A stretch of DNA of 51,834 bases from UBA3478 sp964217345 (GTDB lineage: Bacteria > Bacteroidota > Bacteroidia > Flavobacteriales > Flavobacteriaceae). Below the pieces are notes generated by a model. It searched no databases and was not told the DNA's origin. It was given only the letters and a program-made list of their open reading frames with translations. Location: contig CAXPJI010000019.1 of NCBI GenBank assembly GCA_964217345.1, positions 1-51,834 on the forward strand. Direction: 5' to 3'. Shown piece after piece: positions 15,583 through 24,094 of the stretch; position 1 is the first letter of the stretch, and every line of letters begins with the position of its first letter. Position numbers and translations under genes: made by a program.

Positions 15583-16005
15583 ATGAAACTAGCCATCGGA
15601 AATGATCACGCCGGATCTGATCTTAAGAAAAAAATAAAGAACCTACTTGAAAACCAAAATATAGAGGTTGTGAATTATGGTACTGATCAAAACGAATCAG
15701 TGGATTACCCTGATTTTGCACATCCGGTAGGTAAGTCAATACAAGAAAATAAAGTTGATCTAGCAATAGTTATTTGTGGTAGTGGTAACGGTGTAAATAT
15801 GGTAGTCAATAAATATTCTAAAGTTAGATCTGCTTTATGTTGGAATACGGAATTAGCAGCGCTAGCCAGAAGCCATAACAATGCTAATATATTAGCAATT
15901 CCAGCCCGTTTTGTTTCAGAAGAAGTTGCTATTGAAATGGTAAACACCTTTTTAACGACTCCTTTCGAGGGTGGTAGACACCAAAATAGAGTAGAAAAGA
16001 TTTAG
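15583..16005 (+). CDS. rpiB: ribose 5-phosphate isomerase B
   Basis: Pentose-phosphate enzyme that interconverts ribose 5-phosphate and ribulose 5-phosphate; 140 residues, normal for the RpiB/LacAB family. GNDHAG at about 6-11 starts the protein, SVDYPDFA provides substrate contacts, and CGSGNG near residue 65 holds the catalytic Cys and the phosphate-binding loop. ARSHNNANIL and a C-terminal GGRH segment complete the signature. The gene is AT-rich like rnr. The acetyltransferase gene starts 2 nt after its stop. Confidence 0.95.
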   Translation: MKLAIGNDHAGSDLKKKIKNLLENQNIEVVNYGTDQNESVDYPDFAHPVGKSIQENKVDLAIVICGSGNGVNMVVNKYSKVRSALCWNTELAALARSHNNANILAIPARFVSEEVAIEMVNTFLTTPFEGGRHQNRVEKI

Positions 16006-16007
16006 AG

Positions 16008-16439
16008 ATGGAATTAAAATCTTTTAAGGAATTAGATAGTACCGAACTCTATGAAATACTAAAACTTAGGGCAGAGGTATTTGTTATTGAACAAGATTGT
16101 AATTATTTAGACCCTGATGGTCAAGATTATAATGCCTATCATCTTTATGATAAAAAAGATGATCAAATCGTTTCTTATGCCCGCCTTTATGAATCAAAGG
16201 AATATTGTTATATTGGTAGGGTACTCACTTCTAAATCTGTTAGGAGAGAAGGTTATGGGATTCATCTGATGAACGAAGCGATTAAGCATTGTAAATCGCT
16301 ATATCCGAATAAAGATATTGTTATTTCTGCACAAGAATACCTTTTAAAATTCTACGGAGATTTTGGATTTGTAGCTGAAGGAGAACGTTATTTCGAAGAT
16401 AACTTACCTCACTTCAAAATGAGAATCAAGCTGTCCTAA
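16008..16439 (+). CDS. ElaA-like GNAT N-acetyltransferase
   Basis: A 143-residue GNAT-fold acyl-CoA-dependent acetyltransferase of the ElaA subgroup. The early LKLRAEVFVIEQDCNYLD is characteristic. The acetyl-CoA loop follows in the RVLTSKSVRREGYG region (about 72-85), and FYGDFGF near the C-terminus closes the fold. The acceptor is unknown. It is co-transcribed with rpiB (2-nt gap), and its last 36 bases overlap the 3' end of convergent rnpA, the longest tail-to-tail overlap here. Confidence 0.88.
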   Translation: MELKSFKELDSTELYEILKLRAEVFVIEQDCNYLDPDGQDYNAYHLYDKKDDQIVSYARLYESKEYCYIGRVLTSKSVRREGYGIHLMNEAIKHCKSLYPNKDIVISAQEYLLKFYGDFGFVAEGERYFEDNLPHFKMRIKLS

Positions 16440-16763
16440 TCCTTTATTTAAAGCTTCACTAATTTTATTTGACTGTTCTAAATCAGAAGTAGCTAAATAA
16501 CTAATAGCTAGGTGAATTGAATATTCTTTGAATCGTTTATGTTTTCTATACCCCTCTCTAAGTATTCGTTTTGCTCTATTTCGGTCAACCGCTTTTTTAA
16601 ACAACCGTTTAGGAGCAGAAAATAAAACTTTAGAATCTAGGTTGTCGTTGATGATATAATGAAAACGCAACGGATAAGACGTAAAACTTTTACCCTCTTT
16701 AAACAAGAGGGTAATTTGTTTTTCAGATTTTAACTTTACTTGTTTAGGGAGCTTGGTGGACAT
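16404..16763 (-). CDS. rnpA: ribonuclease P protein component
   Basis: Small basic cofactor of RNase P that helps the catalytic RNA bind and cleave pre-tRNA 5' leaders. The ATG at 16763 gives 119 residues; an upstream TTG at 16778 is less likely. The RNR signature is visible as AVDRNRAKRILREGYR near residues 57-72, preceded by FSAPKRLFKKA. The usual neighbour rpmH is absent; instead rnpA ends a leftward run after an M1 peptidase gene, whose 3' end it overlaps by 20 nt. It also overlaps the acetyltransferase gene on the other strand. Confidence 0.93.
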   Translation of the reverse strand: MSTKLPKQVKLKSEKQITLLFKEGKSFTSYPLRFHYIINDNLDSKVLFSAPKRLFKKAVDRNRAKRILREGYRKHKRFKEYSIHLAISYLATSDLEQSNKISEALNKGLGQLDSHFEVR

Positions 16764-18576
16764 TATTTTCTTTATCAATATCTGCCATACGGCCTGTTGG
16801 GTCGATTTCTATTTTATCTATTTCACGACCTTCTAAAGTGAAAATATAAGAAGGTTTAGCCCAACTCCAATCTTCTAAAAGGATAGCCTGGTCTGATTTC
16901 TTTTCACCACGCATTTCAGTCAGAGGGATATAATAGCTTAATTGATCGCCGTTTTTAAGAGTTACAACAATATCTATAGGCATTGGCATTAAACCGATTC
17001 TCTTTAAAGTTACCACAGTGGCTTGATCACTATTAGAAACCTCCTCTATGGCATAATCAATGGTATTTGTGGTTTGTGTCCAATCTTGTAGGTACCAACC
17101 TAAATGCAAACCACTTACTTTTTCTGCTGTTCTAATAATATCTGTTGGGGTAGGGTGGGTGAATTTAAAGTCTGAGTAATAGTTCTTTAATGTTTGAGCT
17201 AGTGCCTCTTCTCCAATTATGTAACCTAGTTGAGACAGGAAAACTGAACCTTTAGAATAGGCACCAATACTGTAGGTATAATTGAAATTATATCGATCCG
17301 AGTGAGTGGTTAAAGGTTGCTCATTGCCTGATTTTACTAAACTATAGTAACCCCTGTAACTTGATAAGTAAGGTTGTTCGTTTTTACGACTCATAATCTC
17401 ATTCATACACCAGCTTGATATATATGAAGTAAAACCTTCATCCATCCAAGCGTGTTTTCCTTCGTTGGTAGCTAGTACATGTTGAAACCATGAATGAGCT
17501 AATTCATGAACCATTACCCCAACCAGGCTATTAAAACTTCTTTCACCAGTAATTAATGTCCCCATAGCATATTCCATACCGCCATCACCACCTTGAATAA
17601 CACTGTATTGTTTGTAAGGATAAGGGCCTATATGTGTGTTGAAGTATTTCATTGCATCAGCAGTTTTTGGCTGTAATGCCTTCCAGTTTTCAGCTAGCTC
17701 TTCTTTGTTTTTATAGAAGAAATGTAGGGTTATACCATCCTCTGTGATTAATTGATCGTGAACATAATTAGGGTCAGCTGCCCACATAAAGTCGTGAACA
17801 TTGGGAGCTATAAAATGCCAAGAGAGCTTTTGCTGTTTACGCTTTATTTTAGGCTCGACTTCACTGTAACCATGACCAATTTCATTGGGATTTTGAAGGT
17901 ATCCACTGGCAGCAACAGTGTAAGATTTATCGATATGTAGGGTTACATCAAAATCACCCCATACTCCGTGAAATTCTCTAGCGATATAGGGGTAAGCGTG
18001 CCATCCTTCAAAGTCATATTCTACCATTTTCGGATACCACTGACTCATGGATAAAGTAACCCCCTCTTTGCTATTTCTTCCAGATCGACGAATCTGCAAA
18101 GGAACTTGGCCTTGAAAGTCGAATTCAAGCACTGTTTCCTCTCCCGGTTTTAATGGATCATTGAGATTAACCACTAAAATGGTTTCTTCCTCTTCTATTT
18201 CAAGCGACACATCTCCATTTTGAGTCATATTAGAAACGTGTAGAAAGCCTTTCTCATTATCAGAAAGTTGGCCGATACGACTATACTTATTTTCATCGAC
18301 CATTCTAGAATCTGGATCTGCTATTGATTGTAAGCGATGATCCATATCACTCCCCGGCTGAAATGCATTGAAATACAAATGAAAAAACACACGATCTAAG
18401 GTTTCAGGGGAATTGTTGGTATAAACTACTTTTGAGGTCCCCGTGTAGGTGTAATCTTCCACATTCACATCTATATTCATTTGGTAGCTTATTTCTTGTT
18501 GCCAATATCCGGGTTGTTTTTGAGCCATAGAGGCTAAAAATGTAACACTGAAAAGAAGAGCAAAAAGGTTTTTCAT
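16744..18576 (-). CDS. M1 family metallopeptidase
   Basis: A 610-residue exported aminopeptidase-like zinc protease. A signal peptide ends near AQ at about residue 19. An N-terminal beta-rich domain resembling the M1 saddle is followed by the catalytic GMEYAMG substrate motif and the zinc site HELAH near 356-360, with the third ligand Glu in MDEGFTSY about 19 residues later. It lacks the long C-terminal ARM-like helical domain of PepN and ends with a short domain, as in many Bacteroidota M1 proteins. One base separates its start from the stop of the upstream S8 protease gene, so the two proteases should be co-expressed. Confidence 0.92.
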   Translation of the reverse strand: MKNLFALLFSVTFLASMAQKQPGYWQQEISYQMNIDVNVEDYTYTGTSKVVYTNNSPETLDRVFFHLYFNAFQPGSDMDHRLQSIADPDSRMVDENKYSRIGQLSDNEKGFLHVSNMTQNGDVSLEIEEEETILVVNLNDPLKPGEETVLEFDFQGQVPLQIRRSGRNSKEGVTLSMSQWYPKMVEYDFEGWHAYPYIAREFHGVWGDFDVTLHIDKSYTVAASGYLQNPNEIGHGYSEVEPKIKRKQQKLSWHFIAPNVHDFMWAADPNYVHDQLITEDGITLHFFYKNKEELAENWKALQPKTADAMKYFNTHIGPYPYKQYSVIQGGDGGMEYAMGTLITGERSFNSLVGVMVHELAHSWFQHVLATNEGKHAWMDEGFTSYISSWCMNEIMSRKNEQPYLSSYRGYYSLVKSGNEQPLTTHSDRYNFNYTYSIGAYSKGSVFLSQLGYIIGEEALAQTLKNYYSDFKFTHPTPTDIIRTAEKVSGLHLGWYLQDWTQTTNTIDYAIEEVSNSDQATVVTLKRIGLMPMPIDIVVTLKNGDQLSYYIPLTEMRGEKKSDQAILLEDWSWAKPSYIFTLEGREIDKIEIDPTGRMADIDKENNVHQAP

Positions 18577-18577
18577 A

Positions 18578-20155
18578 CTAGTATCTATTTTGAGCTAATA
18601 ATAATGCGTTATACAAATTTACAATACCACCAGACTTACTGAATCTAGCAAAAGAATTGATTTCTTCATTGTCAGGGGTTAATACGTTGATAGGAAGTCT
18701 AATACTGCTGTCCATAAGAATTTTCTTAAGAGCAGGGCCTTGGTGTTTTGGGAAATAGGCTGCGATCCACGCGGCTACTCCAGAAACGACAGGAGCAGCC
18801 ATTGAAGTACCCCCTTGAAAGGCAAATATATCGTTAGGCATACTAGAGTAAATGTCTTCTCCTGGCGCGAATAAATCGACCTTTTCTTTCCCATAATTTG
18901 AGAAGTCGGCAATTAACCCTTGATTGAAATAGGGAGCTAGGGCCCCAACAGATAGAAAGTTAGAAGCGAATTCTGTATTAAAATTGGGCTGATCGTCAGG
19001 ATAATTTGTGTTTTTTAGGACGTCTAAATCTTCTGATTCATTACCGGCTGCATGCACAATTAGCGCCCCTTTACCTTCAGCATATGAAATAGCGTCTTCA
19101 ACCCATTTTCGTTGGGGAGAAAAGGATTTTCCAAAGCTACAGTTAATAATTTTCGCACCATTATCTGCAGCGTATCGAATAGCTAGTGCAACATCCTTAT
19201 CATATTCATCACCTGCAGGCACGGTTCTTAAAAACATAAGCTTTGCAAAAGGGGCTATTTGGGAGACAATTCCAGCCACATGGGTTCCGTGCGACTCTTC
19301 TATTAGGCGGTTGATCACATTTCCATTACCGTAACCGGTATCAGCAATATCGTAAGGGTCGTCTCCTATCAGCTCTCTACCGTTAAAATTTACATTGAGA
19401 TTGTAGTCGGAACGTTCGGTGTAATAGGTTACCCCCTCAAAAAGGTCTTTGATCAATAAATCTGCACGATCGGTATAACTTAAAAACTGAAGAGCTAAAG
19501 CTTTTTGTTGAGCAACAAACGCTGATTCAGGCGTAAATTTTCTAAGAGATTCGGAATTAAATTGATCGTCGTTTAATAGAACAGTTAGGGTGTCAACAGC
19601 GGTTTTGGCCAATTCATAGATTCGCCTGTATTGTCTTTTGTTCTCCTCTGCTTTGGGCAGCTCTTTTTCTAGAATAATGCGAGCTCTTTTTAACTGCTCC
19701 TCATCGCCAATTTCTTTTGCGATCATTCTAACGTACTCCATTTGTTCGTAGTAATTCTCCCCTAGAAAATTATATCCATGAACATCATCCACAAACCCAT
19801 TAGCATCGTCGTCGATATTGTTGCCCGGGATTTCATCTTCGTTTACCCAGAGCTTATTATCGAACAGAGGGTGATTGATGTCTACGCCTGAATCAACAAT
19901 GGCGACAATTACTTCAGTAGCTTTACGATTGCCAACAATTTCCTTGGTTTTTTCAAGGGATATACCAGGCAAGGTGTCCAACACGGGATCTGAGAAAAAC
20001 CAACGTTTTTTTACGGCATCGCTTAAGGTTTTACGTTCGGTTATATAGGACACTTTAACAGGAGTTTCATCTTTAAAAATTCTGGTAGAAGAACAACCAA
20101 CCCATAGGGTTGATGATGTTAAGACAAAAAAGTATCGCCAAAAGGTGTTTTTCAT
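18578..20155 (-). CDS. S8 (subtilisin-like) serine protease, predicted lipoprotein
   Basis: A 525-residue subtilase. The ATG at 20155, one base after the stop of the upstream MBL gene, gives a clean lipoprotein signal with a WVGC lipobox at about residues 17-20; an ATG at 20173 is also possible. The catalytic triad is visible: Asp in AIVDSGVD (about 87), His in SHGTHVAG (about 290) and Ser in GGTSMAAP (about 450). A charged helical insert of about 170 residues separates Asp and His. It is probably a surface or periplasmic protease and lies 1 nt upstream of the M1 peptidase gene. Confidence 0.92.
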   Translation of the reverse strand: MKNTFWRYFFVLTSSTLWVGCSSTRIFKDETPVKVSYITERKTLSDAVKKRWFFSDPVLDTLPGISLEKTKEIVGNRKATEVIVAIVDSGVDINHPLFDNKLWVNEDEIPGNNIDDDANGFVDDVHGYNFLGENYYEQMEYVRMIAKEIGDEEQLKRARIILEKELPKAEENKRQYRRIYELAKTAVDTLTVLLNDDQFNSESLRKFTPESAFVAQQKALALQFLSYTDRADLLIKDLFEGVTYYTERSDYNLNVNFNGRELIGDDPYDIADTGYGNGNVINRLIEESHGTHVAGIVSQIAPFAKLMFLRTVPAGDEYDKDVALAIRYAADNGAKIINCSFGKSFSPQRKWVEDAISYAEGKGALIVHAAGNESEDLDVLKNTNYPDDQPNFNTEFASNFLSVGALAPYFNQGLIADFSNYGKEKVDLFAPGEDIYSSMPNDIFAFQGGTSMAAPVVSGVAAWIAAYFPKHQGPALKKILMDSSIRLPINVLTPDNEEINSFARFSKSGGIVNLYNALLLAQNRY

Positions 20156-20156
20156 T

Positions 20157-20993
20157 TTATTCAAAATATTCATTGAGTCGAAAGGACTGATTTAAACGAA
20201 TTCCTTTCTCTGTTTGTTTAAGAGAAATAAGCTCGTTGTGAGCATCATGTTCGAAGAACAAAAGATAGTCGTTTGTCAAGGCTTCTTCCAAGAAATTAGA
20301 CTTCTCTTCTAAGGTGAGGAGCGGACGCATATCAAAGCTCATCACATAGGGAATTGGTAAGTGTCCAGCAGTGGCGATTAGGTCTCCAGTAAAGAAGATT
20401 TTTTTGCCATGATAGGGGATGAGAGGAAGTACCTGTTTCTCGGTATGCCCATCAAAATATCTAAGTTCGAAAGGAAATCTTGTGTTAGCATTTATGAAGT
20501 AAAGCTGTCCAGATTCTTTTAAAGGGATTAAATTCTCCTCTAAAAAGGAGGCTTTTTCTCTGAGGTTTGGGTTCATTGCCCAATTCCAGTGTTCCTTAGA
20601 GGTCCAATATTTGGCGTTTTTAAAGCGCGGCTTAAGTTGACCTTTGGGGGTTCTCAATACGGCTCCTCCAACATGATCGAAATGTAGGTGAGTAAGAAGG
20701 ACGTCGGTGACTTGGTCAGGGTGAAATCCTTTTTCAAGAATACTTTTTTCAAGACTATAATCACCCCACAACCCGTAGTGGGAAAAGAATTTTTCACTTT
20801 GTTTATCCCCCATTCCGGTATCAACCAGAATTAATTGATCATTTGTTTCAACGAGTAAACATCGAGCAGCGAGATCGATTTGATTGTTTTCGTCTGCCGG
20901 ATTAGTTCTTTGCCAAATACTTTTAGGAATCACCCCAAACATAGCCCCTCCGTCTAGTTTGAAATTTCCCGATTCGATGATATGGAGTTGCAT
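20157..20993 (-). CDS. MBL-fold metallo-hydrolase
   Basis: A 278-residue cytoplasmic metallo-beta-lactamase-fold hydrolase. The HxHxDH motif reads THLHFDHVGG near residues 100-109. LVDTGMGD lies ahead of it, and later metal ligands are in FDGHTEKQ and FTGDLIA. The overall plan resembles the quorum-quenching lactonase/MBL subgroup (AiiA-like), but lactonase activity cannot be claimed. It overlaps the SulP gene by 40 nt and almost abuts the S8 protease gene, within a tightly coupled leftward operon. Confidence 0.88.
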   Translation of the reverse strand: MQLHIIESGNFKLDGGAMFGVIPKSIWQRTNPADENNQIDLAARCLLVETNDQLILVDTGMGDKQSEKFFSHYGLWGDYSLEKSILEKGFHPDQVTDVLLTHLHFDHVGGAVLRTPKGQLKPRFKNAKYWTSKEHWNWAMNPNLREKASFLEENLIPLKESGQLYFINANTRFPFELRYFDGHTEKQVLPLIPYHGKKIFFTGDLIATAGHLPIPYVMSFDMRPLLTLEEKSNFLEEALTNDYLLFFEHDAHNELISLKQTEKGIRLNQSFRLNEYFE

Positions 20994-23188
20994 GCTAGTG
21001 TTTCTATTAGTTCACGTCCGAAATAAACCAAAGCCTTTACTTCTGTTGGGCTCAGTAGTCGGTCTTTTTTAAGTATGAGCAGTTCACTACCGCTAGACTC
21101 GATTAGGTATATAGGACTGCTCTCGATTAAGAAGATAAGTTCTTTGTTAAAAAGACCTCTAATTTTATCAGGCTGAGATCCACTCAGGTGAAACTTGCGA
21201 TTAAAATAGTTGTGACCCTCGACGGTTAAATCCCCAAATCCCGCAATTGCATTTAAACGGTCTAACAAACCTTCTTTGTCTAACACGAAGGAGGGAATGC
21301 TGCTTTCAAGCTTAATGGTAAGTGCAGTTACTCTAGCCGATTCACGTGCAATAAATTCTCCTTCATTGAAAACGATATCTTGCACCACCCCGTTGGATAC
21401 AGGGTCAACCAGAGTATTATAAACCTGAACAATAGGTTTTGTTTCAAAAAACAGAAACTGATACAAAGAAGGGTCTATGGGCTGGTTTTTAGCACAGTAT
21501 TCCCACCCGTATTCTTTCGACATTTTAGAAAGGTTCTCTTGTCTTCGGCTAAACAGTTTTTCTATTGAACCAAGCGTACTCTCTGTTGCCAGGTTTCTAA
21601 CAGCAAAGGGATGTGATGAACTGGCGCCGTGAAGATCGAGCCCAATAGTTGAAACCTTACCTCCTTTTTTCTCAAAAGAGGCAATATAGTTTTCAACGGT
21701 TTGCATGGCGCTGTGATCTACAAACTCACAGAGTGAAAAGTCGATAACAACCGTTTTTGTTGCACCAATAGCGTCTAGTTTTGACTTGAGCTTGAAGAGA
21801 TTTAAGAACGAACAAAAGTATTTAACACTGACATAGTAAGAGTCGGTGTCCTTCTCTTTAAACGCAAGAACGTTGGGCTGAAATAGATGAAGTAAAAAAA
21901 GCAAGGGTCTTTTCGTGATGACAAAATGAGACAACAGGGTAATTAGAGTACCGAGAAAAATTCCTGTAATAATATTGGTACTTAAAGTAATGAGAGAGGT
22001 TGCTACAAGAATGAGCAGCTGTTCTTTCCCCACTTTTGCTGCTGCAACTAGCTTGAGGGGATGAGCTAATTTATATCCGGTATAGACCAAAATAGCCGCA
22101 AGTGCAGAAAGCGGAACCCGATTTAGAAGCTTGCTAAAGAACAGAATAAACAGAAGCAAAAACACACCATGAAAAAAGTTGGACGACCGATTGTTGGCTT
22201 GCTGGGTAACATTTACCGAACTTCTTGATATCACAGTAACCACGTTAAGCCCTCCGAGGAATCCACTAATTGCTGTAGCAACACCAAGCGCCCGGAGGTC
22301 TTTGTTTGCGTTAGACCTTCTTCTTTGAGGATCTAAGTTGTCTACCGCCTTGATGGATAAAAGAGATTCTACACTCCCGATCACCGCAATGGTAATGGCC
22401 ACCGACCAAAGCCCCCAAGAATTGATTAAATCAAAGTTCGGATGATAAATCATGCTTTCTACCGAATCAGGAAGCTGTATAAAGAGGTCGGGCCGAATCG
22501 GGCTTTCTACCCCTCTCAATTGGCAGTAGTAACTGTAGCCAACCGCCAAGAGAATCACCCACATAGGAGAGGGAATTTGTTGATAATATCGGTTTCGAAT
22601 AGACGAGTTGAATAGAAGTATAACAAGGGAAACGATTCCCAACAACCCGGCAGCTAGCGCTGATGCCGATTCAGGCGCAGACTGAACAAACTCAGTAACG
22701 ACTAAGGGGAGCTTGAACAATTTAATAAGAGGGTTTCCGCTTCCCGCTTCGAGCCCAAGCATGATAGGGAATTGTTTTACGAGAAGACTTAAACCAATGG
22801 CTGCCAGCATGCCTTCAATTGCAGAGGCAGGAAAAAACTCTGCTAGTTTTCCCATTCGTAGAACCCCTAATAGGGTGATCAGAACCCCAGCAATCATAAT
22901 CGCCGCAAGGGTATGGGTATAGCCTAGAAAAAGATCACCTCCACCCAGTGTGGTAACCGCAGTAAGAAGCACTACCACCAAGCTGTATCCAGGTCCAGAG
23001 ATGGTAACGTAAGATCCTCCTAGAAGTGAAACAACGACACCCCCTACAACCGCAGAAACAATACCCGCAGTTGCCGGCATTCCACTTGCCACGGCCAAAC
23101 TTAAACCTAAAGGCAAGGCAATAAGAGACACGACAAACCCTGCAAAAAGGTTTTTGGGTAACGATGATATGAATTGATTTCTTGTCAT
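20954..23188 (-). CDS. SulP family anion transporter with STAS domain and extra C-terminal region
   Basis: A 744-residue SLC26/SulP transporter. Residues about 10-430 hold 12-14 hydrophobic segments, including GLSLAVASGMPATAG near the N-terminus (the SulP signature) and a VESLLSIKAVD segment. A STAS domain follows at about 450-535, with VVIDFSLCEFVDHSA as its conserved core. After it comes a C-terminal region of about 190 residues, to 744, that I do not recognise; it looks soluble and mixed alpha/beta. The substrate may be sulfate or bicarbonate. It overlaps the universal stress protein gene by 4 nt and the MBL gene by 40 nt. Confidence 0.9.
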   Translation of the reverse strand: MTRNQFISSLPKNLFAGFVVSLIALPLGLSLAVASGMPATAGIVSAVVGGVVVSLLGGSYVTISGPGYSLVVVLLTAVTTLGGGDLFLGYTHTLAAIMIAGVLITLLGVLRMGKLAEFFPASAIEGMLAAIGLSLLVKQFPIMLGLEAGSGNPLIKLFKLPLVVTEFVQSAPESASALAAGLLGIVSLVILLFNSSIRNRYYQQIPSPMWVILLAVGYSYYCQLRGVESPIRPDLFIQLPDSVESMIYHPNFDLINSWGLWSVAITIAVIGSVESLLSIKAVDNLDPQRRRSNANKDLRALGVATAISGFLGGLNVVTVISRSSVNVTQQANNRSSNFFHGVFLLLFILFFSKLLNRVPLSALAAILVYTGYKLAHPLKLVAAAKVGKEQLLILVATSLITLSTNIITGIFLGTLITLLSHFVITKRPLLFLLHLFQPNVLAFKEKDTDSYYVSVKYFCSFLNLFKLKSKLDAIGATKTVVIDFSLCEFVDHSAMQTVENYIASFEKKGGKVSTIGLDLHGASSSHPFAVRNLATESTLGSIEKLFSRRQENLSKMSKEYGWEYCAKNQPIDPSLYQFLFFETKPIVQVYNTLVDPVSNGVVQDIVFNEGEFIARESARVTALTIKLESSIPSFVLDKEGLLDRLNAIAGFGDLTVEGHNYFNRKFHLSGSQPDKIRGLFNKELIFLIESSPIYLIESSGSELLILKKDRLLSPTEVKALVYFGRELIETLACNSISSNREISN

Positions 23189-24054
23189 TTTGCTCTACAG
23201 ATCAGTAAGTCTGACGGTAGATCAGACAAAATGAATTCAATATCTCGTGTTATGACTCGACTTAACAGAGAGGTTTTGACCGGAGCGTCCATCACCAAAA
23301 GATCAGCTCGGGTTACCTCGGCGTAATGACCGATTGAATAACCTCTTTTACCGAAGATCGCTTGCTTTTGAATACTAATCGAATCGGTAAGTGCCGCCGG
23401 AAGCTGGTCGATAAGTTCCGCAACTCTTCGATCCACTTCGGCTTCTAAGACACGTTTTTTTCTAAGACTTCGAATAAGGCTTCGGTCATCATCAATACTT
23501 ACTTTGACCGATTTGTTGGCGATTTCTTCCACAACGGTAGCCTTGTTTGCACCTAGACACTGAGCTGAATAGAAAGCTTGAAAAAGGGTGTTAGGGAGGG
23601 TGCTAGTTTTAAAGCCGCTAACAACAACGTGTTTACAAGCCACCCGTTCTACGGCGGGTTTGATTAGCAGCAACACAGAACACTTAACCGACCGGGTAAG
23701 TTTACGCGCGACTGAACCCACATAAAATCGAAAGAGCGATTCGTGCTGTACAGCCCCTAAGACCAGAAGGTCGATAGATAGACTTTCGGTAGAATCTAAA
23801 AGAGTGGTGTACGGGTCGCCGGGTATCCAATGATATTCACTAACCCTTGATGGCGCTGCGGTTGCAGCAACAATGGAGTTTACCTTTTTCTGCTTTTCTT
23901 TAGTTTTTTCACCTACATGCAGCAGAATGAGTTCAGAATCAAAAAACTCAGCTAGTCGTACTACCTCGTGCAAATTACTCTCAAGGCTTGGCGAAAATGC
24001 AAAACCAAAGAGCATTCGTTTAAAAGGGTTGTACTGGTGTAAGCTTTGATTCAT
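23185..24054 (-). CDS. tandem universal stress protein
   Basis: A 289-residue cytoplasmic protein with two UspA-like halves. The first runs from about residue 10 to 135 and ends in LVLGAVQHESLFRFYVGSVA, which resembles the G-2x-G-9x-G(S/T) ATP-binding motif. The second half (about 140-289) is more degenerate. It is the first gene of a coupled leftward run (stress protein, SulP, MBL, S8, M1, rnpA) and overlaps SulP by 4 nt, which suggests it regulates or responds to the transporter; that link is inference from position. Confidence 0.87.
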   Translation of the reverse strand: MNQSLHQYNPFKRMLFGFAFSPSLESNLHEVVRLAEFFDSELILLHVGEKTKEKQKKVNSIVAATAAPSRVSEYHWIPGDPYTTLLDSTESLSIDLLVLGAVQHESLFRFYVGSVARKLTRSVKCSVLLLIKPAVERVACKHVVVSGFKTSTLPNTLFQAFYSAQCLGANKATVVEEIANKSVKVSIDDDRSLIRSLRKKRVLEAEVDRRVAELIDQLPAALTDSISIQKQAIFGKRGYSIGHYAEVTRADLLVMDAPVKTSLLSRVITRDIEFILSDLPSDLLICRAK

Positions 24055-24094
24055 AGCCCGTTTTTAAGGGCTTAGAAGATACTAAATTCTATAC

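Noticed and set aside
21345..21360. CACGTG core within CGATTCACGTGCAATA as a third parS site
   Set aside because: Four mismatches to the consensus and not palindromic outside the core; it lies inside sulP coding sequence. CACGTG cores near 6514 and 12737 were rejected for the same reason.
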